64,000 nucleotides of DNA, taken from contig NZ_BAABJQ010000019.1 of the NCBI RefSeq assembly GCF_039543385.1, positions 1 to 64,000 of the forward strand. The letters are read 5' to 3'. The notes below the pieces were generated by a model. It searched no databases. It was given only the letters and a program-made list of their open reading frames with translations, and was not told where the DNA came from. Position 1 is the stretch's first letter, and each line of letters opens with the position of its first letter. This DNA comes from Rugosimonospora acidiphila. GTDB lineage: Bacteria > Actinomycetota > Actinomycetes > Mycobacteriales > Micromonosporaceae. Positions 7,488-16,219 of the stretch are shown here, piece by piece. The translations under genes and the position numbers were made by a program.

Positions 7488-9752
7488 TCAGTGTTCGGTG
7501 GCCGCCCGGTCGCGGCAGCGGCTGCTCGCCTCGGTGTCACCGATCGCCTCGAACACCTCGGCCGCCCGCGCGTACGCTGCGCGGCTCTCGCCGATGAGGC
7601 CCTCATCGGCCAGTATGGCCGCGAGCATCTGCAGGGTGCTGGCCTGCGGACCGGACAGTCGACTGTGCGCCATGAGCGTGATCGCCTCGGTGAGCGTGGT
7701 GATCGCTTCGTCGCGGCGGCCGAGCAGCTCCAGGCATTCGCCGACCTGGCCCAGCGCGACCGGCCGGGTGAGCGCCGCTATGCCCGGCGTCATCCCGGAC
7801 TCCTCGTTGTTCGTCAAGTCGTATCGTTGCACGCACTGCTCCAGCGCTTCGGCGTAGTGCCCGTTGTCCCGTAGGCAGCCCGCGAGAGTGCCGAGGGTCT
7901 GGCAGTACGCGTCGACGTCGTTGATGGCCTTGAACATCTCCGCCGCGCTGGAGGCCGACGCGGTGGCTTCATCCAACCGGCCGAGCCGTCGAAGCGCGAT
8001 CCCGGCGTACTGGTGGGCCCAGCCGACCTGCGCCTTGACGTCGCCGCGGGTAGCCAGGTCCAACGCCTCGGCCGCATACCGCAACGCGACTTCGAAGTCG
8101 TTGGGCGGCGTCACCAGATAGGCCCAGGCCAGATAGTTGCGCTGAGTCGCCTGTTGGGCGGCGTCGCCCAGGGCGGCTGCAGCCTCCGCCCCGAGCGAGA
8201 AGATCTCCCGCCAGTGCGCACCGTGCATCCACCGATCGGAGAACCAGTGCATCGACTCCGCGCAGTGCAGAACGACGGAGTGCTGCCCCGTGCTGGCCGC
8301 GTACCGCAACGCGCCCAGCCAGTTGTCCACATCGACGCGCAGCCACCGATCGGCCTCCTCGGCCGAAGTGAGGTCGGTGAGGTCGGCGTCAGGCCGCTCG
8401 GGGCGCCCGTACGCCGGCTCGAACCATCGCCCCGCGGTGATGGCCATCCGCAGTAGCCACGACGTCATCCTCTCGGTGAGCGCGTCGCGTTCGGCCTCGG
8501 TGTCCTCCTGCTGGAGCTGTTCGCGGGCGAAGAGCCGGACCAGGTCGTGGAAGCGGTACCGGCCGGAGGCGCTGTCCTGCAGCAGGCCGAGGTCGACGAG
8601 TTCGTCGAGGGCGTCCCAGGCGTCCTCGATCGGGGTGCCGCCGAGCATCGCGGCCAGGGCGGCGTCGAAGTCGCGGCCCGGTATCAGGGCGAGCCGGCGG
8701 AAGACCCGCCGGGCGGGCGCGGCGAGCTGGTCGTAAGACATCCCGAAGGCGGTGGCGATTTTGAGGTCGCCGGCGCTGAGCTGGTCGAGGCGGCGGTCCT
8801 CGTTCGCCAGCCGGGCGGCGAGGTCGGCGGCGCTCCAGCCGGGCCGGCTGACCAGCCGGTTCCCGACGATCCGCAGGGCGAGGGGTAGACCCCCGCACAG
8901 CTGCGCGAGCTGGGTGAGCGCCGGCGCTGCGTCGGCGGGGCCGCGTTCGCCCAGAATTCCGGTCAACAGACCGGTGGCCTCCGCCAACGGGAGGGGGCCC
9001 AGGTCGAGCCGGCGCACGCCCTCCAGGCCGGCCAGCAGCCGACGGCTGGTGACCAGGGCCCGGCCGGCGCCGCCTGCCGGCAGCAGGGGGCGGACCTGCT
9101 CCTCGGAGGCGGCGTTGTCGAGTACGACCAGGACCCGCCGGTCCCGCAGCAGCGACCGGTACAGGAAGGCACGCGCCGGGGCGTCGCCCGGGACCTGCGG
9201 GTCGTTGACTCCGAGCGCCCCGAGCAGTAGCCCCAGCGCGTCCGCGGCGGCCAGTGGGCGCTGGGACATGCCGTAGAGGTCGAGGAAGAACACCCCGTCC
9301 GGGAAGCTCGGCCGCAGCGCGTGTGCGGCGCGGACGGCGACTGTGGTCTTGCCCAAGCCGGCGGGGCCGGCGATCAGCGCGACCGCGGCGCGACCGATGG
9401 AACCGTCCGCGTGCACGAAGTCGCTCGTCCAATTCAGCTCGGCGGCCCGGCCGGCGAAGTCGTCCACGGACCGGGGTAGCTCGCACAGTCCCGTTGGACG
9501 CGACCAATGGTCCCGCACCCGACCGTCCCGGGCGAGCTCGACGAACTGCCGGTGGGCGGCCTCATCCAGCGCGAGCGCCTCGGCGAGGGCGGTCACGGTC
9601 CGGTGCTGAGGCCCCCGGCTGCGCCCGCGCTCCATGTCCGACAGGGTTCGGGCACTGACCCCCGACCCCTGCGCGAGCTGCTCCAACGTCAGACGTGCCG
9701 CGCGCCGGTGATGACGCAACAACTGCGCGAAGCTGGGCTGCTCGGTAATCAT
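7488..9752 (-). CDS. XRE-family HTH, NB-ARC and TPR regulator (754 aa)
   Basis: Predicted cytoplasmic STAND-type regulator. An XRE helix-turn-helix occupies about residues 8-65 (LEQLAQGSGVSARTLSDMER). A NB-ARC-like ATPase follows with Walker A GPAGLGKTTV near residue 125 and LVVLDNA as Walker B. From about residue 430 it is TPR-like helices. Such proteins switch on ligand or partner binding to the TPR end. The frame is open up to 10040, but the ATG at 9752 is chosen because it has GAGGAAGG upstream and aligns with the start of the close paralogue at 52631. The IS element inserted only 40 bp past its stop codon. Its target genes are not evident. Confidence 0.85.
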   Translation of the reverse strand: MITEQPSFAQLLRHHRRAARLTLEQLAQGSGVSARTLSDMERGRSRGPQHRTVTALAEALALDEAAHRQFVELARDGRVRDHWSRPTGLCELPRSVDDFAGRAAELNWTSDFVHADGSIGRAAVALIAGPAGLGKTTVAVRAAHALRPSFPDGVFFLDLYGMSQRPLAAADALGLLLGALGVNDPQVPGDAPARAFLYRSLLRDRRVLVVLDNAASEEQVRPLLPAGGAGRALVTSRRLLAGLEGVRRLDLGPLPLAEATGLLTGILGERGPADAAPALTQLAQLCGGLPLALRIVGNRLVSRPGWSAADLAARLANEDRRLDQLSAGDLKIATAFGMSYDQLAAPARRVFRRLALIPGRDFDAALAAMLGGTPIEDAWDALDELVDLGLLQDSASGRYRFHDLVRLFAREQLQQEDTEAERDALTERMTSWLLRMAITAGRWFEPAYGRPERPDADLTDLTSAEEADRWLRVDVDNWLGALRYAASTGQHSVVLHCAESMHWFSDRWMHGAHWREIFSLGAEAAAALGDAAQQATQRNYLAWAYLVTPPNDFEVALRYAAEALDLATRGDVKAQVGWAHQYAGIALRRLGRLDEATASASSAAEMFKAINDVDAYCQTLGTLAGCLRDNGHYAEALEQCVQRYDLTNNEESGMTPGIAALTRPVALGQVGECLELLGRRDEAITTLTEAITLMAHSRLSGPQASTLQMLAAILADEGLIGESRAAYARAAEVFEAIGDTEASSRCRDRAATEH

Positions 9753-10119
9753 GGCACCTTCCTCAGCATCGAGCCAGGTGATCGGGGCGCTGCCGGCGGG
9801 ACGGTTCCAACCTAGCGGATCGCGGCAGCCTGCTTGATCAGCTCGGCGGCCGATGGCGGCGGGGACAGGTGGACGAAGCGGTTGGGGCCTTCCCGGCCGC
9901 CCGGCCGACCGCGATTGAACTCTGGATGGCTCGCCGTCGTTAATCTCCTGCATGGAGGTGGGGGCGGTCGCAGCGGCGGCCCGATCAGTGGCAGGCGTGG
10001 CAACCAGGCACGGGTCGGTTGCGGAGCCTGATGAGAGCACTCATCGGGCCGAGCGGCCGTGGCGGATGGAGCCCACCCGGCGTGGTGCTCCGCTCTGACC
10101 GATCAGGATTGCGGGTACC
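9753..10119. other. Divergent intergenic region with a small inverted repeat
   Basis: This 367-bp stretch separates the XRE regulator (minus) from the anti-sigma-like gene (plus) and must hold both promoters. GATGAG (10030-10035) and CTCATC (10040-10045) form an inverted repeat with a 4-nt centre, a possible operator. No gene is supported here. Confidence 0.35.
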
Positions 10120-10569
10120 GTGGCAGGCTCTGGCATCGATGACGGGCATGTGCGCGACGCGCTCGGGCTCTATCTGCTCGGTGCGTTGCAGGGAGCGGAC
10201 CGGGATCACGTCGAGCGGCATCTCGCCCGTTGTGCCGCGTGCTGCCTGGAGGCCGACGAACTCGGAGCGGCGGTACTGTTGCTGGCCCCGGTGGACCCGC
10301 GGGATGCCCGGAACCTGATCGCCGAGTTCGCGGAGCCGAACGGGCATAGCCCATCCGCCTTGACGGATCCCGCGGCCGCGACCCGGCCCGCGGTGGTGGG
10401 CGTCGCGGCACCGGCCGGGCAATCCCCGGGCGGCATCACCGGGACTGCTCGCCGGCGTCGACCATTGGCCGCGTGCCTGCGCGATCGGCGCAGCCGTACC
10501 CTGCTGGTATTGGGTGTGCTCGTCACGGTGGTGCTGGTGTCCGTCGGCATCGTGCTCGGCACCGGCTGA
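10120..10569 (+). CDS. Zinc-finger anti-sigma-like single-pass membrane protein (149 aa)
   Basis: Residues 8-55 resemble the anti-sigma zinc-finger (zf-HC2) type: DALGLYLLGAL, then HVERHLARCAACCLEADEL, with the His and CxxC pattern that binds zinc. A Pro/Ala-rich linker follows, and one membrane helix near the C terminus (LLVLGVLVTVVLVSVGIVL) ends almost at the last residue, so there is no external sensor domain. The GTG start at 10120 has no strong ribosome site. No sigma gene is adjacent; the only ECF sigma in the window is at 55878, and pairing with it is speculation. Confidence 0.65.
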   Translation: MAGSGIDDGHVRDALGLYLLGALQGADRDHVERHLARCAACCLEADELGAAVLLLAPVDPRDARNLIAEFAEPNGHSPSALTDPAAATRPAVVGVAAPAGQSPGGITGTARRRRPLAACLRDRRSRTLLVLGVLVTVVLVSVGIVLGTG

Positions 10570-10894
10570 TACGCCCGAGCGCGGGAGAAGATACTTCGGC
10601 CGCGGGCGCCGCCTCCGTCCTCCAGGACTCGCAGCCCCCTGCCGGGCCGGCCATCCCGGCGTACGGCGACGACACGTCGTGGGTGGTCTCCTTCTCCCTG
10701 CAAGGCGAGAAGAAGACCACCCACGGGCGCTGGGGAGGTGACCCGGGAGTTGGCGGGCGATCAGGTCGCGGGCGGAGGTAACCGACGAACTCCGCGGCGT
10801 CCGCGACCGAGAATCGGGTGAGCCGAGGCCGGAGATGGTCGTCCGTGACCAGTTCCGGACTCGCGGGCGGTCTGCCTCGGGGCCGTCACGGGTA
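10570..10894. other. Convergent intergenic region
   Basis: This 325-bp stretch lies between the anti-sigma-like gene (plus) and the EccA-like gene (minus). Apart from the long hairpin at 10679-10724, listed separately, I see no gene or motif. Confidence 0.5.
10679..10724. terminator. Long hairpin between convergent genes, probable bidirectional terminator
   Basis: Two 18-nt arms (10679-10696 and 10707-10724) are complementary except for one mismatch, around a 10-nt loop. The position between two converging genes fits a terminator used from both sides; there is no U-tract, as is common in actinomycetes. Confidence 0.6.
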
Positions 10895-13645
10895 TCAGGG
10901 TGTCTCCATTGCGCCGAATTCCGGAAGGTCGTCGGGCATCAGTGTGCTGAGCAGTTCGGCGCTCACCTCTCCGGTGGTGCCCAGGAAGCGATCGGAGATC
11001 CGGCGGGCGTGCCGCTCGGTCATCTCCTGGAACACCTTGCGGGCGAACCGTCCGTTGCCGAAGCCCTCGCCGCGCTGCACGGCGCAGAAGAAGTCGATCA
11101 GCGACACCCGAGTCTGGTCCGCCAACGTGTACTGGTGCCCATCGGCCTGGTGGGCCACGATGTCGACCAGTTCGTCGGCGGAGTAGTCGTCGAAGGTGAG
11201 CGTGCGGGTGAACCGGGACGCCAGTCCGGGGTTGGCGTTGATGAAGCGTTCCATCTGGTCGGGGTACCCCGCGACGATGACGACGACCTCGTCGCGGTGG
11301 TCCTCCATCAACTTGACCAGGGTGGAGATGGCCTCCTGGCCGAAGTCGTTGCCTCGCCCGTCCGGAACGAGCGCGTAGGCCTCGTCGATGAACAGCACGC
11401 CGCCCATGGCACGCCGAAACGCCGCCTGGGTCTTGGGCGCGGTGTGCCCGACATATTCGCCCACGAGAGTCCCGCGGTCCACCTCGACCAGGTGTCCGGT
11501 GGTGAGCATGCCGAGGGCGGCGAGGATCTGCCCGTACAGCCGCGCCACGGTGGTCTTTCCGGTGCCCGGGTTGCCGGCGAAGACCAGGTGTCGCGACAGC
11601 GGCGGGGGCAGCAGGCCGGCCTCCTGCCGGCGCTTGACCATCTGCATCAGCTTGACCAGCGTGCCGACGTCCTGCTTGGCCCGGCGCAGACCGACGAGCT
11701 GGTCGAGCTGGGCGAGCAGGGCTTCCAGCCGGGCCTGCGGGTCGGTCTCCTCGGAGCCGTCGACCGAAGCCCCGTCGCCCCCGGCGCCGCCGCCCGGGCG
11801 CAGCCGGGCCCGGGCGTCCAGCGGCATGGTGGGCGAATGCACCGCGGACACGTCGCACTCCTCGAACTCTGGTGCGGCGCCGTCGGCCAGGCTCAGGTCG
11901 TGCTCGACCTCGAAAATCCGGCAGCGGCGGAACATCGGGGTCGCGCCGGTACCGACGTACAGGGCCGCGTAGTCGGTCGCGGAGATCGCGCAGTCCTCCA
12001 ACGTCCCGCCCGCCTGCGGGGCCAGGTACACGCCGTTCTTGCGGCACTGGGTCACGGTGGTGGCACGGATGGTGGGAGTGGCCCGGGTCCAGACCACCAC
12101 GCCGCTGCCGGCCACGTCGCTGACCTCGCACCGGTCGACCGCCGATCGGCAGTCGCGATCCAGGAAGATGCCGGCCGTACCGCTGGACACGAAGCGGCAG
12201 CCGCGTACCGTGGGGCTGGTGCCCGGCCCGGCCTCCAGGCCGGACTGCGCCGTGCGGCTCACCACGCACTCCTCGAACAGTGGCCGGTGCGGTGTCTGCT
12301 CGACCCGGATGCCGATGCCGGCGTCGCTGATGGCCAGCCCGCTCACCGTCGCGTCGCTGGTCCCTTCCAGGTGCACTCCACTCATGCTGGCGTGTTCGAT
12401 CAGCCCACCGGAGACCCGCAGAACGCCGCGCTCGGTCACCCGCACACCGTGCTCGGGGGTACCGGTCACCGTGCACTCGGCCAAATCGGCGGTTGCCGAC
12501 GTGCTCAGATGCACCGCGGTGAAGCCGGACTGCGCGACCGTGCAGCGGGTCAGCACCGTGGCCGAGTCGTCACACAGGAACAGTCCGTTCGCGCCGGCGT
12601 CGGTCACCGTGCAGTCGACCGCGTGTACGCAAGTCGATCCCCGCACCACCAGGCCGGTGCTGGCGCTCTCGGCGATCTGGCAGTCGGCGAGGTGCAGCGC
12701 TCCGGTGCCGGTGGCGCACACGCCGGCCTTGCTCGCGCCGCGTACCTGGCACTGCCGGGCCAGGACGTCGGCGTCGCCCGCGGTGAGCAGACCGTTGCCG
12801 CCGACCCTGGTGATGATGCATTCGATCAGCTCCACCGCATGCGTCTCGGTACCGTCCGGGACGCCTTCGGGCTGCTGACCATCGGCAGCCGACGGGCGCG
12901 CGGGCGGCGCGGCGCTCTGGATGTGCACGCCGTCGCCGGTCAAGTCGCGCAGCCGGCTGGTCCGCAACGCCAGTCGGGCGGTGCCTTCGGTGACCACGCC
13001 GGCCCGGCCGGTCTGCGCGATGTCGCAGTCCTCCAGCACGGCGCGGGCCGCGTCGCGCACCTGCAACCCGTCACCGCTGACCCGATGGACCGTGCTCCCG
13101 CTGACGTCCGCGGTGCTGGACTGGTCGAGCAGCAGGCCGGCACCGTCGATGTCCTCCACCGTGCACCCGGCGACAAGGACCTGGGTGTCGCCGGTGGCGT
13201 GCAGACCCGCGCCCACGCAGTCGCGGATCCGGCAGTGCAGCAGGGTCGGCCGGGACCACCCGCCTGCCTCCACCCGTCCGGAGGTGATCTCGCAGCCTTC
13301 CAGGGCCAGCGATCCGCCCTCGACGGCGACCGCCACGCCGGCCGGATCCGGCCCTCGGATGGCCAGGCCACGTACCGTGGCGTTGCCGGCACGCAGCACC
13401 AGTGCCGGCCCGCCGTTGGCGACCAGCTCCACCACCGCGTCGGAGGATTCGGCGACGATTGTCACGTCCCGGTCGATGGTGAGGCTCTCCTGGTAGCTAC
13501 CCGCGGCGACGATGACGGTCGAGCCGTCCGGGGCGGCGCGCACCGCGGCGCCGATGGTGCGGTGGCTGCCCCAGCCGCGGGCCGCGACCCGCTGGGGGCG
13601 CCCGGAACCGGTGTCCCGGACGACGGCGTTGCTCGGAGTGTCCAT
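10895..13645 (-). CDS. EccA-like AAA+ ATPase fused to a parallel beta-helix domain (916 aa)
   Basis: The N-terminal two thirds (about residues 25-600) are repeated short units ending in patterns such as GxGLxV, SGVHLEGTS and NGVYLAPQA, typical of a right-handed parallel beta-helix of the pectate-lyase/NosD kind. A Gly/Ala linker (about 605-635) leads to a CbbX/EccA-type AAA+ module: Walker A GNPGTGKTT at residues 691-699, Walker B GVLFIDEA, sensor IVAGYPDQM, and a lid with GNGRFARKVFQEM. EccA proteins are cytoplasmic chaperone-like ATPases of type VII secretion; the AAA part is orthologous in type. The beta-helix replaces the usual TPR N terminus of mycobacterial EccA, so substrate recognition may differ. 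The start is 5 bp after the stop of the NarL-type regulator gene, so the two are one operon. Confidence 0.88.
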   Translation of the reverse strand: MDTPSNAVVRDTGSGRPQRVAARGWGSHRTIGAAVRAAPDGSTVIVAAGSYQESLTIDRDVTIVAESSDAVVELVANGGPALVLRAGNATVRGLAIRGPDPAGVAVAVEGGSLALEGCEITSGRVEAGGWSRPTLLHCRIRDCVGAGLHATGDTQVLVAGCTVEDIDGAGLLLDQSSTADVSGSTVHRVSGDGLQVRDAARAVLEDCDIAQTGRAGVVTEGTARLALRTSRLRDLTGDGVHIQSAAPPARPSAADGQQPEGVPDGTETHAVELIECIITRVGGNGLLTAGDADVLARQCQVRGASKAGVCATGTGALHLADCQIAESASTGLVVRGSTCVHAVDCTVTDAGANGLFLCDDSATVLTRCTVAQSGFTAVHLSTSATADLAECTVTGTPEHGVRVTERGVLRVSGGLIEHASMSGVHLEGTSDATVSGLAISDAGIGIRVEQTPHRPLFEECVVSRTAQSGLEAGPGTSPTVRGCRFVSSGTAGIFLDRDCRSAVDRCEVSDVAGSGVVVWTRATPTIRATTVTQCRKNGVYLAPQAGGTLEDCAISATDYAALYVGTGATPMFRRCRIFEVEHDLSLADGAAPEFEECDVSAVHSPTMPLDARARLRPGGGAGGDGASVDGSEETDPQARLEALLAQLDQLVGLRRAKQDVGTLVKLMQMVKRRQEAGLLPPPLSRHLVFAGNPGTGKTTVARLYGQILAALGMLTTGHLVEVDRGTLVGEYVGHTAPKTQAAFRRAMGGVLFIDEAYALVPDGRGNDFGQEAISTLVKLMEDHRDEVVVIVAGYPDQMERFINANPGLASRFTRTLTFDDYSADELVDIVAHQADGHQYTLADQTRVSLIDFFCAVQRGEGFGNGRFARKVFQEMTERHARRISDRFLGTTGEVSAELLSTLMPDDLPEFGAMETP

Positions 13646-13650
13646 CAGAA

Positions 13651-14295
13651 TCAGGCCGCCGGATCCACAGAGTAGTCATCGTTGAGGTGGCCGAGCTCAA
13701 TGGCGACACGGGTCAGCTCGGCCTTGTTGGTCGCCTTGAGTTTCGCCCGGATCCGCTTGGCGTAGGTGTTGACGGTGGCCGGGGACAGCCCCATGCGGCT
13801 GGCGATCTGCGCCTGGGTGAATCCACGGGCGATCCACCGCAGGGTTTCGACCTCGCGGGGTGCCAGGCCGTTGGGATCCTCCCGGGCGGGCCGGTTCAGC
13901 TCGGCCTGCAACTGCGGATACATCCGGTCGCAGACATAGAAGCCGCCGTGTGCCACGACGCGCAGCGCGGCCGACACCGCCTGCGGGTCGGAGTGCCGGC
14001 TGACGCAGGCGTACGCGCCTGCCCGGATCGCGGCCAGCAGAGTGGGTGGCCGATCCCAGGCAGCGACCACCAGCGGCCGGCTCACGTCGGCCAGTCGACT
14101 GATGGTGACCACCGCCGCCCCGTCGCTGTCCAGCGGCAGATCCAGAACCACCATGTCGTACTTGGTGGCAACGGTGTCGAGTTCGGCGACGCCGCTGACC
14201 GAGGCGACCACCTCCAGCTCCGCCTCATCATTGATCAACCGCTCCATGCCGCCGCGGCGTACCGGCTGGTTGTCAACGATCGCGACCGTGAACAC
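13651..14295 (-). CDS. NarL/LuxR-type response regulator, orphan (214 aa)
   Basis: It has a receiver domain (about residues 1-115) with the phosphoacceptor Asp in MVVLDLP (residue 52), then a LuxR-type HTH with LAPREVETLRWIARG and SPATVNTYAKRIRAKL. The frame is open to an ATG-region start at 14319, but GGGAGG lies 5 nt before the GTG at 14295, which is preferred. No histidine kinase is encoded nearby, so it is an orphan here. It sits 5 bp upstream of the EccA-like gene and probably controls or responds with the type VII genes. The receiver keeps only one of the usual paired N-terminal acidic residues (IVDNQ), so phosphorylation may be weak or absent. Confidence 0.85.
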   Translation of the reverse strand: MFTVAIVDNQPVRRGGMERLINDEAELEVVASVSGVAELDTVATKYDMVVLDLPLDSDGAAVVTISRLADVSRPLVVAAWDRPPTLLAAIRAGAYACVSRHSDPQAVSAALRVVAHGGFYVCDRMYPQLQAELNRPAREDPNGLAPREVETLRWIARGFTQAQIASRMGLSPATVNTYAKRIRAKLKATNKAELTRVAIELGHLNDDYSVDPAA

Positions 14296-14361
14296 ATCCA
14301 CCTCCCACGCATCCACCACTGCTTGCCCTCACGAGTCGTCGGCCTGTCGCCGGCCCGCCGA

Positions 14362-16050
14362 TCAGTGGGCGGTATTGGCCGCCCAGACCACGATTCCCTG
14401 GTACACCACGCAGACGTTGCCGTCGGCTTCGAGCACGAGTACGGCACCGTCCCTGCCGGCGGTGTTGGAGGTCCAGACACTCTGCGAGTTCTGGTTGTAC
14501 ACGACCAGGTTGCCGTCGGCCTGGAACACCGCCTTCGAGCCGCCCTTGGCGGACGTGCCCGACGTCCAGCGCCGCTGGTGGTTTTCGTCGAAGATATCCA
14601 GGTCGCCGTTGCTTTCCATGACCAGTTGAGTGCGGTTGCTGTGCACCGACTGGCCGCGCTCCAGGACGGTGGTGGCCTTCACGGTGAGCGCTGTCCAGAC
14701 CGGTGCCGGCGGCGGCACCGGCTTCTTGGTCGCATTCTGGCCGCCCGTCGTGTTGGCCGGGGGCCGGGTGGTCCCGGACCTCGTGCTCCCGGACTGCGCC
14801 GTGCCGGACCCGCCTGTCCCGGACCCGCCTCTCGTGGACTGCGTGGTCCCGGACTGCCCGGTCGTGGACTTCGCTGCCGTGGTCGGCGGCGGCGCGGGGG
14901 AGGCCAGCTTTCCGGCGCTGAGATTCGGGTCCGTGGCGTACGCCTGCGCGTATTTCTGCACGGCGTGGATGAAGTCCTGCAGCGTCGGGGCGGCGCTGAC
15001 CCCGCCCGCCGCCCGCACCGGCAGCGGACCCCACTGGAACGCGGCCAGGGCCAGCGGGTACGGGTCGGTGCCCAGCGAGGACAGCTGACCGACCAGGTCG
15101 CACATGGCGTTGCTGAGCGCGGGAACGGCCGCGGACGGATCCCATGGAGAAGTTGCCGAGGAGGGCGCGTACTGGCTCCAGATCTCCGGCAGGAACTGCG
15201 CGATGCCCTGTCCGCCGGCGGCGCCGACCAGGTTGGGCTGGAAGGCCGAGGCGGCCATCAGCTGCGCCGCCACCCGGGCGGCGGTTATCGCCGGGCAGGT
15301 CTTGCCGGCCGCGAGCACCAGCGGCAGGTACGTGGCCGGGATCGGCTTGGCCGGGCCCCAGCCGCCCGCGGATGACCCCGGTGACTGGCTGGGCGTTGCC
15401 GAAGGCGTTGCCGGCCGGGGGCTGGGCTGCGCGTACCAGGCGGCGTACCCGGCCACCAGATTCACGTACCCGGTCGCCGCGGGCGGCACACCGCCGGCCC
15501 TGGTCACCGCGCTGATCCCCGAGTGGTACGCGGCCAACGCATCGCGCCAGCCATCGCCCGGAACCTTTGCCGCGCGTAGCTGGCCGACCAGGTCGCACAT
15601 GTCGTGTGCCAGCGCCTCGATGTTGGCCTTCGCGTCGCTGCGCGGGGCATCGGCGTTGGGACGCCAGCGCGACCACACCACGTCGGTCAGCCCGGCGATC
15701 CCGCGCCCACCCGAAGAGGTGGTGGTGACCGCCGTGTCGAACGCGGACTCCGCCATCAGCTGCCCGGCCAGTCGCGCGAAGGTCAGCGACGGGCAGGAAT
15801 GCGCCGCGCTGTCGATCACCTGCTTCTGCTCGGCAGGTACCGCGACACCGGCCCGCATCGTCGGGGTGTCGCTGCCGGCGAACGTGACGCCGAGCCCGAC
15901 CGCGCACGCACTCACGATGACCAGCGCCACCGCGAGCACGGTGATGAGGCGGGTGCTCATCCTGTCGCGGATGATCCGCGCGAGGCGTTGGCGGCCGGCT
16001 TTGGCCAGGCTCAGGTCGTGACGGTTGCGCCGCATCCCGATCGGTTTCAC
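14362..16050 (-). CDS. Membrane-anchored double transglycosylase-like protein with B-lectin tail (562 aa)
   Basis: After a short basic cytoplasmic tail one membrane helix (LITVLAVALVIVSACAVGLG) anchors an external protein. Two lytic-transglycosylase-like domains follow. Domain 1 has CPSLTFARLAGQLMAESAFD, with the catalytic-type Glu, but loses the later GIAQF signature. Domain 2 has QLMAASAFQ, with Ala at the Glu position, but keeps GIAQFLPEIW. A Thr/Ser/Gly-rich linker leads to a B-lectin domain of about 110 residues whose best repeat is QADGNLVVY, the mannose-binding QxDxNxVxY form. The GTG at 16050 behind GAGGAG is preferred over the upstream ATG. It diverges from the type VII operon and could open or bind the cell wall for secretion. 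Confidence 0.8.
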   Translation of the reverse strand: MKPIGMRRNRHDLSLAKAGRQRLARIIRDRMSTRLITVLAVALVIVSACAVGLGVTFAGSDTPTMRAGVAVPAEQKQVIDSAAHSCPSLTFARLAGQLMAESAFDTAVTTTSSGGRGIAGLTDVVWSRWRPNADAPRSDAKANIEALAHDMCDLVGQLRAAKVPGDGWRDALAAYHSGISAVTRAGGVPPAATGYVNLVAGYAAWYAQPSPRPATPSATPSQSPGSSAGGWGPAKPIPATYLPLVLAAGKTCPAITAARVAAQLMAASAFQPNLVGAAGGQGIAQFLPEIWSQYAPSSATSPWDPSAAVPALSNAMCDLVGQLSSLGTDPYPLALAAFQWGPLPVRAAGGVSAAPTLQDFIHAVQKYAQAYATDPNLSAGKLASPAPPPTTAAKSTTGQSGTTQSTRGGSGTGGSGTAQSGSTRSGTTRPPANTTGGQNATKKPVPPPAPVWTALTVKATTVLERGQSVHSNRTQLVMESNGDLDIFDENHQRRWTSGTSAKGGSKAVFQADGNLVVYNQNSQSVWTSNTAGRDGAVLVLEADGNVCVVYQGIVVWAANTAH

Positions 16051-16219
16051 GTACGTCTCCTCGGCTGAGCTCCTGCGTCGAAGAATCACAACGGGTCTCC
16101 CGGCGACTTAGTTCAATGTCAGGTGAACTCGCCGCCGCCGCCGCTCGTTAGTCCATGTCACCTCGTCGCTCCACCCGAGGTTGTCGATGGAGTTCACCCC
16201 GAGCGTCAAGGAGGCGGCG
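16051..16219. promoter_or_regulatory. Divergent control region of the type VII operon
   Basis: This 169-bp gap must contain promoters for the transglycosylase-like gene and the mycosin operon. AGTTCA (16110-16115) and TGAACT (16124-16129) form a perfect 6-bp inverted repeat around 8 bp, a candidate operator. I cannot assign -35 or -10 boxes with confidence. Confidence 0.35.

Noticed and set aside
10835..13675. A 946-codon plus-strand frame opposite the EccA-like gene
   Set aside because: The minus strand carries clear AAA+ and beta-helix motifs; this frame has none and follows the shadow pattern.
13687..15375. A 562-codon plus-strand frame across the response regulator and transglycosylase-like genes
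   Set aside because: It spans two real minus-strand genes and their junction, with Arg/Gly-rich composition and no motif.
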